A program made the position numbers and the translations under genes. From JAFAGX01 sp035623255 (GTDB taxonomy: Bacteria > Acidobacteriota > Terriglobia > Terriglobales > Acidobacteriaceae), in NCBI GenBank assembly GCA_035623255.1, contig DASPTU010000039.1, positions 4,183 through 68,182 on the forward strand: a stretch of DNA of 64,000 nucleotides. The letters are read 5' to 3'. Each line of letters starts with the position of its first letter. Within the stretch, counting starts at the first letter, position 1. Below, piece after piece: positions 50,998-58,556 of the stretch. The notes beneath the pieces were generated by a model. It saw only the letters and a program-made list of their open reading frames with translations, did not search any database and was not told where the DNA came from.

Positions 50998-51497
50998 ACG
51001 GAGAAGAGGATGCGGTCTTAATGGGTACACAAATCTGTACAATTTGCGGCGAAGAAAAGTCCGAGGGGCAGGTGTGGTTCCTGGTGGCCGAAAGCTACTG
51101 GGAGGACAAGCTGAAGATTCTTCGCTGGGAAGATGAATTAGCCACTCGCCAGGGCATGCACAGCGCCTGTTGTCCTGCCCATGTGCAGGAATTGGTCACT
51201 TACTGGATGTCAAGCGGCGGAGTGGATTTCCTGCTGACTCACCCGGAATCTGTGTACGGTTCGCGCGGCCCCGGCGATTCTGCGTTACCGTTTGTCGCCG
51301 AGCCAGATACTCGTGGCGCTCGGGAAATTGGCGAACTGGCTGTCGACCGGCCTAGCGTGGGACGTGCCCTGACTGAAAATCCAGATTCGCTGCTGATTAT
51401 TCTCGATGAACTCCGGGATGCGCTAGAGCGGGAGATGGCCGGCGCCTCAGCTCGGCTGGAATCAGCCATCAGCACCAGACTAATGAGACAAGTTTAA
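50994..51497 (+). CDS. hypothetical protein with N-terminal cysteines
   Basis: A 167-residue protein. Cys pairs at the N-terminus (QICTICGEEKSEG) and later (HSACCPAHVQEL) could bind zinc. The second half is an acidic, helical stretch with a C-terminal coiled-coil-like segment (SLLIILDELRDALEREMAGA). GTG 50994 overlaps the stop of the zinc-ribbon gene (GTGA) and is used here; an ATG at 51021 is also possible. The family is not recognised. It is likely a partner of the upstream zinc-ribbon protein. Confidence 0.55.
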   Translation: MNGEEDAVLMGTQICTICGEEKSEGQVWFLVAESYWEDKLKILRWEDELATRQGMHSACCPAHVQELVTYWMSSGGVDFLLTHPESVYGSRGPGDSALPFVAEPDTRGAREIGELAVDRPSVGRALTENPDSLLIILDELRDALEREMAGASARLESAISTRLMRQV

Positions 51498-52594
51498 CGA
51501 GCCGGGGATCGCGCCGCATTGGACGCTTTCCAGGCCTTCCAGTCATTAGTCACCGCTTTCGCCATTTTTCTCACACCAGTCATTAGCAAGCCAGGCTTCA
51601 TACCATCCAAATGTTTGCGAACAGACTTGCGCGCTCCGGCGGTTCCCAGATGAATATTGCCAGCCTCCCATCCCATCGCGTTGAGTAATCTGAGTTCTTC
51701 GCGCTCTTTCGGCAACATAGTGAGTTCGATTCGCGAACAATGTGGCGATAACCGGCGAACGAGCCAAACCCCGCGCACTTTCACAAAGGGATCAGGACAG
51801 CGTACAGCAGCATCGATAATGTTCGGATAAAGGATCTTTGCCGGGCCCTTATGTTTCTTTGCCCAATAGACTGAGGATGGCGCCAGGGACTTGGCTTCAC
51901 GGGCGATTCGGCCCCCGTGCCATAGGGCGAGCGCCACAGCCCTTACATGCCCAAGGCTTCCCAGACCGGCAACCCGGCGACAGAGTTTATACGATAGGTC
52001 CGGTTCTGGCATAAGCTGCTCGAGAGCACCCCTGGCTTTGCTGGGCAGCCGGCCGTCGAATTTTGGCAAGCCGTCCATTTTTTGCCAGAATCGAACGGGA
52101 TCACGCAACTCGTTCAGTGCAACCTCGCGTAGCCATTCATGCTCTTCTTCCAGGACAAACGGTCGTCCACCTTCCACTAGAGCTTCGTGATAGCCGTCGA
52201 GAATGGCGGCGAAGCCGTCTTTAATGTTGGCCGAGAGATGTCCTTCTTCAGCTGCGAGCATCGCGCTTGTCGCGAGCCGAACCAGATCCAGTGTGTAAGG
52301 CAGGACCGCAGCTTCGTCGAAGTCGTTTACGCCCCAGACCAGGCGTCCTTCGATGTCCCGCCACGTTCCGAAGTTCTCGACGTGGAGATCGCCTACGGCG
52401 AGGACAGAAGGCGCGTCTGTCAGTTTCTCGCCAACCTCGGGCCAAAGCTGCATCCAGCGATAAAAGGTAGACCGAAAAAACGCGAATGGTGACTCCGCCA
52501 TCCGCTGATGCTTGAAACGAAGGTCCGCCGGAACCAGCGTGACGTGCTGTGCCAGCCATTTCTCAAAACGGCGCGTGGCTTTGACGATATTCAT
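51494..52594 (-). CDS. DUF2252-family protein
   Basis: A 366-residue protein. The N-terminal RFKHQRMAESPFAFFRSTFYRW, VGDLHVENFGTWRDIEGRLVWGVNDFDEA (a kinase-like H.EN...DFD set) and the later LGHVRAVALALWHGGRIAREAKS match DUF2252, a predicted aminoglycoside-phosphotransferase-like fold of unknown substrate. It converges with the upstream hypothetical gene (4-bp overlap of ends) and is read away from the small-protein pair. Confidence 0.85.
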   Translation of the reverse strand: MNIVKATRRFEKWLAQHVTLVPADLRFKHQRMAESPFAFFRSTFYRWMQLWPEVGEKLTDAPSVLAVGDLHVENFGTWRDIEGRLVWGVNDFDEAAVLPYTLDLVRLATSAMLAAEEGHLSANIKDGFAAILDGYHEALVEGGRPFVLEEEHEWLREVALNELRDPVRFWQKMDGLPKFDGRLPSKARGALEQLMPEPDLSYKLCRRVAGLGSLGHVRAVALALWHGGRIAREAKSLAPSSVYWAKKHKGPAKILYPNIIDAAVRCPDPFVKVRGVWLVRRLSPHCSRIELTMLPKEREELRLLNAMGWEAGNIHLGTAGARKSVRKHLDGMKPGLLMTGVRKMAKAVTNDWKAWKASNAARSPAR

Positions 52595-52615
52595 GCCTTC
52601 TGCTGGGTACCTAGC

Positions 52616-53509
52616 CTAGAAAAGAATAGAAGGCAAAAATGCTCCCGCGGGTTCGTTGTAGAGTCCCATGCTCATCAACGTCATGGGCTGAACAACTCGA
52701 AGTCCGCTCTCAAGGCACCAGCGGAATAGTCCGGCATTGCGAGTTGGCACAAGAATCCCGGGGCCCATGAACTCGTTAGCCGAGGCGATCAGTGCCTGCA
52801 GATCCTCGTTTGTCTCTCCCACCGCGTAACCAAAGAAGCCAATCGCGGGGGAATATGCTTTAATTCTGCCCTCCGCCTCAGCAACGACAGCTGTTCCGCG
52901 TTGAATCGAATCATTCAACTCGCCGCCGCGGCCGTGCCCGTGAACTCGAAGACAGAGATCGTTACAGGCGGCAACATCGCTCGCTTCCATCGGACGGACG
53001 CGATAACCTGGAGGTACTTTCAGGCTTGTCGATCTCTGCATGCAGGCAAGCGGTTCGCGGACAACAAATCCGAGCTTGGCATATAACGACAAAGAGCGGC
53101 CGTGATACGCCGCCTGCACCAGGCGGACTCCGGCAAATTTTCGTTCCGTCGCACGCGTGATAACCGCCTGCATCAGTTGACGGCCCGCGCTGCGGTTCTG
53201 AGAATTGGGATCAATCGTAATCGGACCGACCCCGGCAATCGTTGTTCGTTCGTCGAGGCAGTTGCTTCCGATGATTCTTCCATCCTGCTCGGCAACTACG
53301 CAGAAAAAAGAGGGATGAGAAAAGGCCATGGAGAGAAATCCCATCGGAATCTCTGGAGTCGGAAAATCTCGAGGGAAACTATGTTGATCGGCAATCGCTT
53401 GAAATGCTGCGAAGCAGATTCGTCCACATGCTTCGGCATCAGCCGGTGTCGCCCGACGGATCACAGTCAGAACGCTGCCGGTGCTCACCGCTTGAGGTTG
53501 TGCTGCCAT
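52616..53509 (-). CDS. GNAT-family N-acetyltransferase with two GNAT-like halves
   Basis: A 297-residue protein. The first half has a full acetyl-CoA fold: TVIRRATPADAEACGRICFAAF, GPITIDPNSQNRSAGRQLMQAV (the Q/RxxGxG/A segment) and LYAKLGFVVREP. The second half (VRPMEASDVAACNDLCLRVHGH onward) looks like a related but degenerate GNAT unit without an obvious CoA loop. The strong AAAGGAGG before the ATG supports the start. The substrate is unknown. Confidence 0.85.
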   Translation of the reverse strand: MAAQPQAVSTGSVLTVIRRATPADAEACGRICFAAFQAIADQHSFPRDFPTPEIPMGFLSMAFSHPSFFCVVAEQDGRIIGSNCLDERTTIAGVGPITIDPNSQNRSAGRQLMQAVITRATERKFAGVRLVQAAYHGRSLSLYAKLGFVVREPLACMQRSTSLKVPPGYRVRPMEASDVAACNDLCLRVHGHGRGGELNDSIQRGTAVVAEAEGRIKAYSPAIGFFGYAVGETNEDLQALIASANEFMGPGILVPTRNAGLFRWCLESGLRVVQPMTLMSMGLYNEPAGAFLPSILF

Positions 53510-53818
53510 GAGGATTGCCTCCTTTTCAGAATCATCAGAAAGTTCCGGGTGATCGCGCCTGAGACCGCAGACTGAGCAATCTTAGGGCTGGCTGTCGGCG
53601 AGCTAGAAGTCGGCTGGGCTACAGGCCTGTAAATGCAGACTGGCATGTTAGGTGGGTTCGCTCAGGAAAGTCAACGCGTAAGAGCCTGTGGACGCTGATA
53701 TCAGCGGCGGGATTTCTGCCCACCCCGGGTCTGTATTTGTGCAAACTGGGAAGTTGCGCTCGCCGCCTGAACGCCCCGTAGGCAGCCTACACCCTTGCTG
53801 CAAAGGCGACCACTCCCG
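53510..53818. other. gene-free interval between GNAT and ferredoxin
   Basis: The ~309 bp hold the AAAGGAGG ribosome-binding site of the GNAT gene at the left end. No gene, tRNA or good hairpin with a T-run was seen in the rest. Confidence 0.5.
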
Positions 53819-54073
53819 CTAATTCGCGTAGTACTTGGCGTTAATGTCGACGAAGGGCTTCAAGTCCTCGGGCAGATCATCGACTGCATAAATCGAGTCC
53901 GAGGTGCAAACCGGGACGCAGGCGCCGCAATCGATGCAGCCGGCCGGATCGACGTACATTTGCTTCACTTCTTCGAAATTAGGCTCATCTTTTTTGGGGT
54001 GGATACAATCGGTGGGGCATACATCAGCACAGAGCAAATCCTTGATGCACTTATCAGTAATTACATAGGCCAT
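53819..54073 (-). CDS. two-cluster ferredoxin
   Basis: An 84-residue electron carrier. The second cluster motif is canonical, CIDCGACVPVC (CX2CX2CX3C). The first region has KCIKDLLCADVCPTDCI, close to the 7Fe/8Fe ferredoxins of the FdxA type, with cysteines spaced 5, 3 and 3 residues apart. It likely passes electrons from or to pyruvate:ferredoxin oxidoreductase, encoded 4.5 kb downstream, or the sulfite reductase. GGGAG precedes the ATG. A GTGA-N6-TCAC dyad lies ~60 bp upstream. Confidence 0.92.
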   Translation of the reverse strand: MAYVITDKCIKDLLCADVCPTDCIHPKKDEPNFEEVKQMYVDPAGCIDCGACVPVCTSDSIYAVDDLPEDLKPFVDINAKYYAN

Positions 54074-54130
54074 GGTTGTGCTCCCTGGATGAGGTAACAG
54101 TTGAGCCTACTTGAGCGTGGCGCTGCCTGC

Positions 54131-54146
54131 CGTGATGCGCGTCACG
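54131..54146. promoter_or_regulatory. CRP/FNR-like dyad upstream of the ferredoxin gene
   Basis: CGTGA-TGCGCG-TCACG has the GTGA-N6-TCAC geometry of the CRP family, 58 bp from the ferredoxin start codon. CCTG and CAGG flank it. An 8-bp match of this kind is expected about once by chance in 64 kb, so confidence is low on its own. Confidence 0.35.
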
Positions 54147-54254
54147 CAGGAAGTGTGTCGTAAGTCTCATCAACCAGAAAAGAAAACGCCATCCCATCGT
54201 CAGGGTAACGTGATCGTTCCTGATATCAACGCGCAGGATTGGAGGACAGGCGAA

Positions 54255-54455
54255 TCAGGCAGCTTTGTGCTTATGTGAAAGAAATTGCTCGCCGATCATC
54301 ATCATCCTGGCGTCGGCCTTCCCTTCGCCGAATACGGTCTGAGTGGCATTTTTCCACAGATCGCACGCCTTACAGGTCGCTGCTGCATGGCGCAGGCTCT
54401 CTAAAGTCGGCCTCTGGAGGATCGGAGCATGATTTCGATTCGCAGTTCCAGTCAT
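54255..54455 (-). pseudogene. truncated UdgX-like uracil-DNA glycosylase
   Basis: The visible 66 residues begin as a family-4/UdgX uracil-DNA glycosylase: LRHAAATCKACDLWKNATQT with the cluster Cys pair (CKAC), then VFGEGKADARMMMIGEQ. At GEQ, where the family continues PGDQED, the frame runs into an unrelated FLSHKHKAA and stops. The catalytic domain is missing. Start at ATG 54455; a frame extending further upstream has no family signal. It is a 3'-truncated remnant. Confidence 0.75.
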
Positions 54456-54673
54456 TTGCGACTTTCTGTAGCGGCCGGCGATAGGATGCATCCAAGTTTA
54501 TTAGAGGCGGGGTTCTGAGTCAGAGAGATATTTGTTAGGCCGCCGTTTAGTGCTCAGTCACCGAACGAGACAACTGGCCCTACAGTGGACACTGTATTGG
54601 CAGTTTAGGGCGAAAGCTGTAAGGTCGCAGCCGTTCATTTTTTCAGCGGAAACCGACGGCAAAGAGGTCAACT

Positions 54674-54967
54674 ATGGTTGCGCATTGTGTTAATCCGAAT
54701 TGCGGCACACAATTGCATTCTTTCGTCGAAGGCCGGCTATTTCAGTTCGAAGTCGTATCTATCTCCATTTCAGCCACCGACGAGGCCCGTGCACCTTTTG
54801 ATGAAGAGCCGAAGAGCCTGACAGCGCAGTTCTGGCTGTGTGGGCGCTGTGCAGCGAGTATGAGCCTCGTGCTGGAACCGATGCATGGACTGAAGATAAT
54901 TCCTTTGGCGGCCGATCTCCCGCTGGATCGTCAGGGCGGACTTCGCCCGGATACCAATCACTGTTAA
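54674..54967 (+). CDS. small zinc-ribbon-like protein, paralogue of that at 50701
   Basis: A 97-residue protein that begins HCVNPNCGTQLHSFVEGRLF, with a CxNPxC pair, and has the second pair in FWLCGRCAASM, like the protein at 50701. The middle is acidic. The conserved pattern in two places 4 kb apart implies a duplicated family. The role is unknown. The intergenic region 54492-54673 before it holds no other recognisable feature. Confidence 0.6.
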   Translation: MVAHCVNPNCGTQLHSFVEGRLFQFEVVSISISATDEARAPFDEEPKSLTAQFWLCGRCAASMSLVLEPMHGLKIIPLAADLPLDRQGGLRPDTNHC

Positions 54968-55145
54968 TCGAGAACACCTGCGTAGGTAAGTTTTACATAG
55001 ACGATTCAAAGTTGCGACCAGTTGTCAACAGTTTGGGTTTGGTGATTGCTGTGCAACTACTATTTACACTTCCACAGGAATCATTTCGGATTCTCAGAAT
55101 GAGCTTCATCTGACCTCAGAGGGAGAAGTGTTTGGGAGGTGTTCT

Positions 55146-55823
55146 GTGGCATTTCGAATCTTGATCGCAGACGATCATGAAGTCGTACGAAAAGGTCTGG
55201 TCGCGCTGTTACAACAACAACCCGACTGGCAGGTTTGTGGCGAAGCCGCGGATGGCCGCGAGGCCGTCGACAAGGCGCAGCAGCTCAAGCCAGAGGTGGT
55301 AATCCTTGACATCGGTATGCCCAGCTTGAATGGGCTTGAGGCGACCCGCCAGATTCTGAAGACAAATCCCCATGCCAGGATCCTGATTCTCACCTTGCAT
55401 GATTCAGACCAGGTGGTGCGCGATGTTCTGAATGCTGGAGCCCGTGGCTTTCTCTTGAAATCCGACGCCGCTCGCGACCTGGTTGCCGCCGTCGAAGCCT
55501 TGCGGCGAGACAAGACCTATTTCACGTCAAAGGTCGCCTCGATGGTGCTGGAAGGCTACCTGAAGGGCTCGACCGGCCCGACTCCGGCTCCGGTGAGCCG
55601 GAATCGGCTGACGCCGCGCGAACGCGAGATTGTACAGTTGCTGGCAGAAGGAAAGAGCACCAAAGAAGTGGCCGTCGCGCTTGGCTTGAGCGTCAAAACC
55701 GCAGAAACGCACCGCTCCAACATCATGCGCAAACTTCAATTGCACTCGGTCAGTGACCTCGTGCTCTACGCGGTGCGCAATAATATTGTGCACGTAGTGC
55801 AGGCAGGACTGGAAACGACCTAG
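55146..55823 (+). CDS. NarL/FixJ-family response regulator
   Basis: A two-component regulator of ~225 residues. The receiver has IADDHEVVRKGL at residues ~6-17 and the phospho-Asp in VVILDIGMPSLNG. The LuxR-type HTH is at the C-terminus (LTPREREIVQLLAEGKSTKEV, KTAETHRSNIMRKLQL). It starts at GTG 55146, which has a good GGAGG 6 nt upstream; an ATG 18 bp earlier is less likely. No histidine kinase is adjacent, so its partner is elsewhere. Confidence 0.93.
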   Translation: MAFRILIADDHEVVRKGLVALLQQQPDWQVCGEAADGREAVDKAQQLKPEVVILDIGMPSLNGLEATRQILKTNPHARILILTLHDSDQVVRDVLNAGARGFLLKSDAARDLVAAVEALRRDKTYFTSKVASMVLEGYLKGSTGPTPAPVSRNRLTPREREIVQLLAEGKSTKEVAVALGLSVKTAETHRSNIMRKLQLHSVSDLVLYAVRNNIVHVVQAGLETT

Positions 55824-55836
55824 CCATATTCGAACA

Positions 55837-55866
55837 GGCCCGTGATTCTTGCGGGCCTCCTTTCTA
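55837..55866 (+). terminator. terminator after the NarL-type regulator
   Basis: AGGCCCG (55837-55843), a 9-nt loop and CGGGCCT (55853-55859) form a 7-bp stem, followed by a C/T-rich CCTTTCT. It is on the + strand, 13 bp after the regulator stop. Confidence 0.6.
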
Positions 55867-56062
55867 CTGATCCGGCGAGAGAGGCGAGAAGCAGGAGCCG
55901 GCCTCATAATCATCCTCAGAGAGCGGCGCCTGCCCGTGAGGTGGGATTACGGTGGGCAACTTTCATGCACCAGGAATAGGTTTGCAATGCGAAACCAATC
56001 CTGCTGACTCTGTAATTTGATCTCAGCGTATCGACCGCGAGCTTCGCCGCGAAGAAGCGGTG

Positions 56063-56212
56063 ATGATCGTGAGCATGATCTTCGAGGACATGGAGCCGTT
56101 CATTGAGCCTGGGAGAGTTGGTGAGTACTTGGTGAGGGTCAGGAAGAATGACGCTCGCGTTCGCGAGCTGTTGAAGAAGCTCCGGCATCCCGGCATCACA
56201 CGAGAGATTTGA
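56063..56212 (+). CDS. small hypothetical protein (49 aa)
   Basis: Frame from ATG 56063 to TGA 56212. The product is Glu/Arg-rich and helical (MIFEDMEPFIEPGRVGEYLV, then RVRKNDARVRELLKKLRHPG). Protein-like codon use continues into the stretch just upstream (RIDRELRREEAV), so an earlier non-ATG start is possible. An antisense frame of 90 residues covers the same bases; only one can be real. No clear ribosome-binding site. Confidence 0.3.
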   Translation: MIVSMIFEDMEPFIEPGRVGEYLVRVRKNDARVRELLKKLRHPGITREI

Positions 56213-56248
56213 AAAATCCGAGCCTCTCAGGGATGAGGCTCCAGGCTT

Positions 56249-56464
56249 TCAGTGAAAGATTCGACCGCCGACGTACAGACCGGCGAAGAACACAATCACC
56301 GCGTAAAGGAGTGGGTGTGAGAACAGAAGCCGGATGTCAATCGCTCCACCACTCGGGAGTCCGGCATTCTTCAATCGCCACACCACATAGAAGGCTCGAA
56401 TCAACGCAGTCGCAATCACGAATGCGAGTCCGATCGCAATGCTGATGACATTCACACGTAACAT
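56249..56464 (-). CDS. small membrane protein (71 aa)
   Basis: Starts at ATG 56464 after AAAGGAG. Two hydrophobic segments (NVISIAIGLAFVIATALIRAF and LLYAVIVFFAGLYVGGRIF). Last gene of a minus-strand run of small unknown genes, 13 bp after the exported protein. Confidence 0.6.
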   Translation of the reverse strand: MLRVNVISIAIGLAFVIATALIRAFYVVWRLKNAGLPSGGAIDIRLLFSHPLLYAVIVFFAGLYVGGRIFH

Positions 56465-56477
56465 TAGTTTGTCTCCT

Positions 56478-57191
56478 TTACGGATTATACGTGCAATAGG
56501 TCGGGTTGCTTGCGTTGGGAATCGCAATCGCGGCTGGTGGACCGAGGCAAGCCCACTTCGTTCCGGGTTCCAAACGTTCGCAGAAGGTGTGAACTTGCCA
56601 ACTCGACGGTGCGTAAGCCGGTCCCGCACTCTGTATGTAAGGCGGAAGATAATCGATGTTCGCCCAAGCATACACCGGCACGTTGCTGCATGACGGTGTG
56701 ACACTATAGTTGCAAACTTCAGTGTCACCCGATCCCACACAAGCCAAGTCTTCAAGCCTTAGCAGAGACGAAGTGGCGTATTCTATATCGAACGAAAAAG
56801 GGAATGACACATATTGAACCTGACAGCCGATGTCGCCGTGTGAATCTTCGACTATCACGTACACAGGTTCGGTCACGTTGAATGTTGCACTCCCCACAGC
56901 CTTAAGGTTCAAGATTTTCGCCTGACCCTTCGTTGATGTGAATGTAAAAACAGACGGGCTGTTTGATGTCCACGTTCCCGCTGAGGTGAGGTTCTCTGTC
57001 GTGCTGTTGGTCAAGGTGCCGGTTGCTCCGAAGTTGACGTAATAATCCCCGTCACTCCCGAGGTTGTAAGTTAGTGCTGTGACCGACACAGTGCTGAGGT
57101 ACGGTGGACAGATTACACCAGCATCCGGGCTGACTTGCGCGAATGCCGAAACACTGAATAGCAACAGCGACCACAAACACATTTGCTTCAT
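56478..57191 (-). CDS. exported Cys-containing hypothetical protein
   Basis: A 237-residue protein from ATG 57191 (AGGAG just upstream). The signal peptide is MKQMCLWSLLLFSVSAFAQ. The mature part is beta-rich (YNLGSDGDYYVNFGATGTLT) and has about eight Cys, spaced so that disulfides in the periplasm are likely. The family is not recognised. It is preceded on the same strand by two small unknown genes and followed by the 71-residue membrane protein. Confidence 0.65.
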   Translation of the reverse strand: MKQMCLWSLLLFSVSAFAQVSPDAGVICPPYLSTVSVTALTYNLGSDGDYYVNFGATGTLTNSTTENLTSAGTWTSNSPSVFTFTSTKGQAKILNLKAVGSATFNVTEPVYVIVEDSHGDIGCQVQYVSFPFSFDIEYATSSLLRLEDLACVGSGDTEVCNYSVTPSCSNVPVYAWANIDYLPPYIQSAGPAYAPSSWQVHTFCERLEPGTKWACLGPPAAIAIPNASNPTYCTYNP

Positions 57192-57235
57192 ACTATCTCC
57201 TAAGTTGATTTTGCCGACCACAGATCGGGGAAAGT

Positions 57236-57388
57236 CTAGAACTCTTCGTCCTCGTCGAATCGCTTGATTGTGACAGGGAGACGGTCGGTTGTTGGGTTGT
57301 GCATCTTCCTCGCGAGTTGAGCGGCTAGTCGGCAAAGTGCGAGGCGCGATCCGTTCGGATTCGGATGTGCGTTTCCGGTCCGTTTCAT
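57236..57388 (-). CDS. small basic hypothetical protein (50 aa)
   Basis: ATG 57388 overlaps the stop of the upstream small gene (ATGA) and stops at 57236. The product is basic with an acidic tail (MKRTGNAHPNPNGSRLALCR, ending FDEDEEF). The overlap supports translation. The family is not recognised. Confidence 0.45.
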   Translation of the reverse strand: MKRTGNAHPNPNGSRLALCRLAAQLARKMHNPTTDRLPVTIKRFDEDEEF

Positions 57389-57528
57389 CGACCCTGAAGC
57401 TCCTTGAGTGCCTGTTGAAACTGTTTCGGTTTGTTCTCTTCAAACCAACACAGTGAGGCTACAGCCCATCCGATTTCGCCGACTCCAGGTAACTCCTTTG
57501 TTCTCCCTCCAGTAACGACGCACATCAT
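57385..57528 (-). CDS. small hypothetical protein (47 aa)
   Basis: ATG ATG at 57528/57525 follows GGGGAGCTA, and the product is MMCVVTGGRTKELPGVGEIG continuing WAVASLCWFEENK. It is the first gene of a four-gene minus-strand run (57528-56249). The family is not recognised. A longer frame upstream (GRGAR...) lacks this start signal. Confidence 0.45.
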   Translation of the reverse strand: MMCVVTGGRTKELPGVGEIGWAVASLCWFEENKPKQFQQALKELQGR

Positions 57529-57745
57529 TAGCTCCCCTTGTTCCGCTCGCGCTCCCCGACCAGCCAATACTGCAGAGAGTAGTTCACATGCGGTTTTTCG
57601 CAGGCCCAGGCAAATCTATGCGGTACAGCAAGTTATTCATTCGCCTACAGCGTGCACCGGATGGTGCGCTTCCGCCTCAGAACGTACGCTCGTGGCTGAA
57701 ACGGACGACAAGAGTCCTTTCGTCCAGAGTTGAAAGGAGACGCAA

Positions 57746-58438
57746 GTGAGCAGTCAAGTCAACTCCACCGCAAGTTCCACTCAACGCAATCTGGATCTGG
57801 ATCTGGTTGGACGAGCTCAGCAAGGTGACTCTGATGCATTTGCCTCTTTATTTCATGGGCACAAAGCACGGATCTATTCCATTTGCTTGCGCATGGCTAA
57901 TAACACAGCAGAAGCCGAAGATCTCACGCAAGACGCTTTCATGCAGGTGTTCCGCAAGCTCTCCACCTTCCGCGGCGACTCCGCGCTTTCCACCTGGCTG
58001 TATCGCATTGCTGTGAATACGGTACTGATGCACTTCCGCAAAAAGGCTTTGCGGCAGATCTCACTCGATGAACCCTATGACCAGGATGCTCACCTGGTGC
58101 GGCGCGAATATGGAAGCCAGGATGATCGCCTCTCCGGTTGCGTTGACCGCATAGCTTTAACCCGCGCGATCCGTGAGCTTCCCGACGGATATCGCACGAT
58201 TTTTCTGTTGCACGAAGTCGAAGGCTATGAGCACCAGGAAATCGCCGAGTTGCTCGACTGTTCGATAGGAAACTCAAAATCACAACTTCATAAAGCAAAA
58301 CTGCGCATTCGTGAGCTTCTCGGGCATGCGCGGCCAGACGCTCGCCGCCAAGAGCAGGAGAACAAGCCGGACCCAGCGTGCAGGCGAGCAACTACTTCGC
58401 TTCCGAATCCCGAATTTTGCCCAACTCCCGTGTTGTGA
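57746..58438 (+). CDS. ECF RNA polymerase sigma factor (RpoE-like)
   Basis: A 230-residue extracytoplasmic-function sigma factor. Region 2 is LTQDAFMQVFRKLSTFRGDSALSTWLYRIAVNTVLMHFRKK, and region 4 is LPDGYRTIFLLHEVEGYEHQEIAELLDCS with its HTH. The start is GTG 57746 after AAGGAGACGCAA. There is no anti-sigma gene next to it; the next gene is PFOR, and a CRP-like dyad overlaps its stop. The C-terminal ~25 residues are unusual (Pro/Thr-rich with Cys). Confidence 0.93.
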   Translation: MSSQVNSTASSTQRNLDLDLVGRAQQGDSDAFASLFHGHKARIYSICLRMANNTAEAEDLTQDAFMQVFRKLSTFRGDSALSTWLYRIAVNTVLMHFRKKALRQISLDEPYDQDAHLVRREYGSQDDRLSGCVDRIALTRAIRELPDGYRTIFLLHEVEGYEHQEIAELLDCSIGNSKSQLHKAKLRIRELLGHARPDARRQEQENKPDPACRRATTSLPNPEFCPTPVL

Positions 58439-58461
58439 TTTTCATCACATCCGCGTGTGAT
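58434..58461. promoter_or_regulatory. CRP/FNR-family dyad array upstream of PFOR
   Basis: TGTGA-TTTTCA-TCACA (58434-58449) is a perfect CRP consensus dyad. It is followed after 6 bp (TCCGCG) by TGTGAT, giving three half-sites spaced 11 bp, one helical turn. It overlaps the sigma factor stop codon and ends about 95 bp before the PFOR start. Confidence 0.55.
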
Positions 58462-58556
58462 CCTCGTACCCGACGCTGAACCCTCGCCAAGCGCATGCTG
58501 TACACACGGTGAGCTTTGGGCGCGTTCTTACTGCCCTGCAGCCGTAAAGGACCATC

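Noticed and set aside
55916..56188. A 90-codon minus-strand frame
   Set aside because: It is antisense to a better-composed small + frame and has no ribosome-binding site or family signal.
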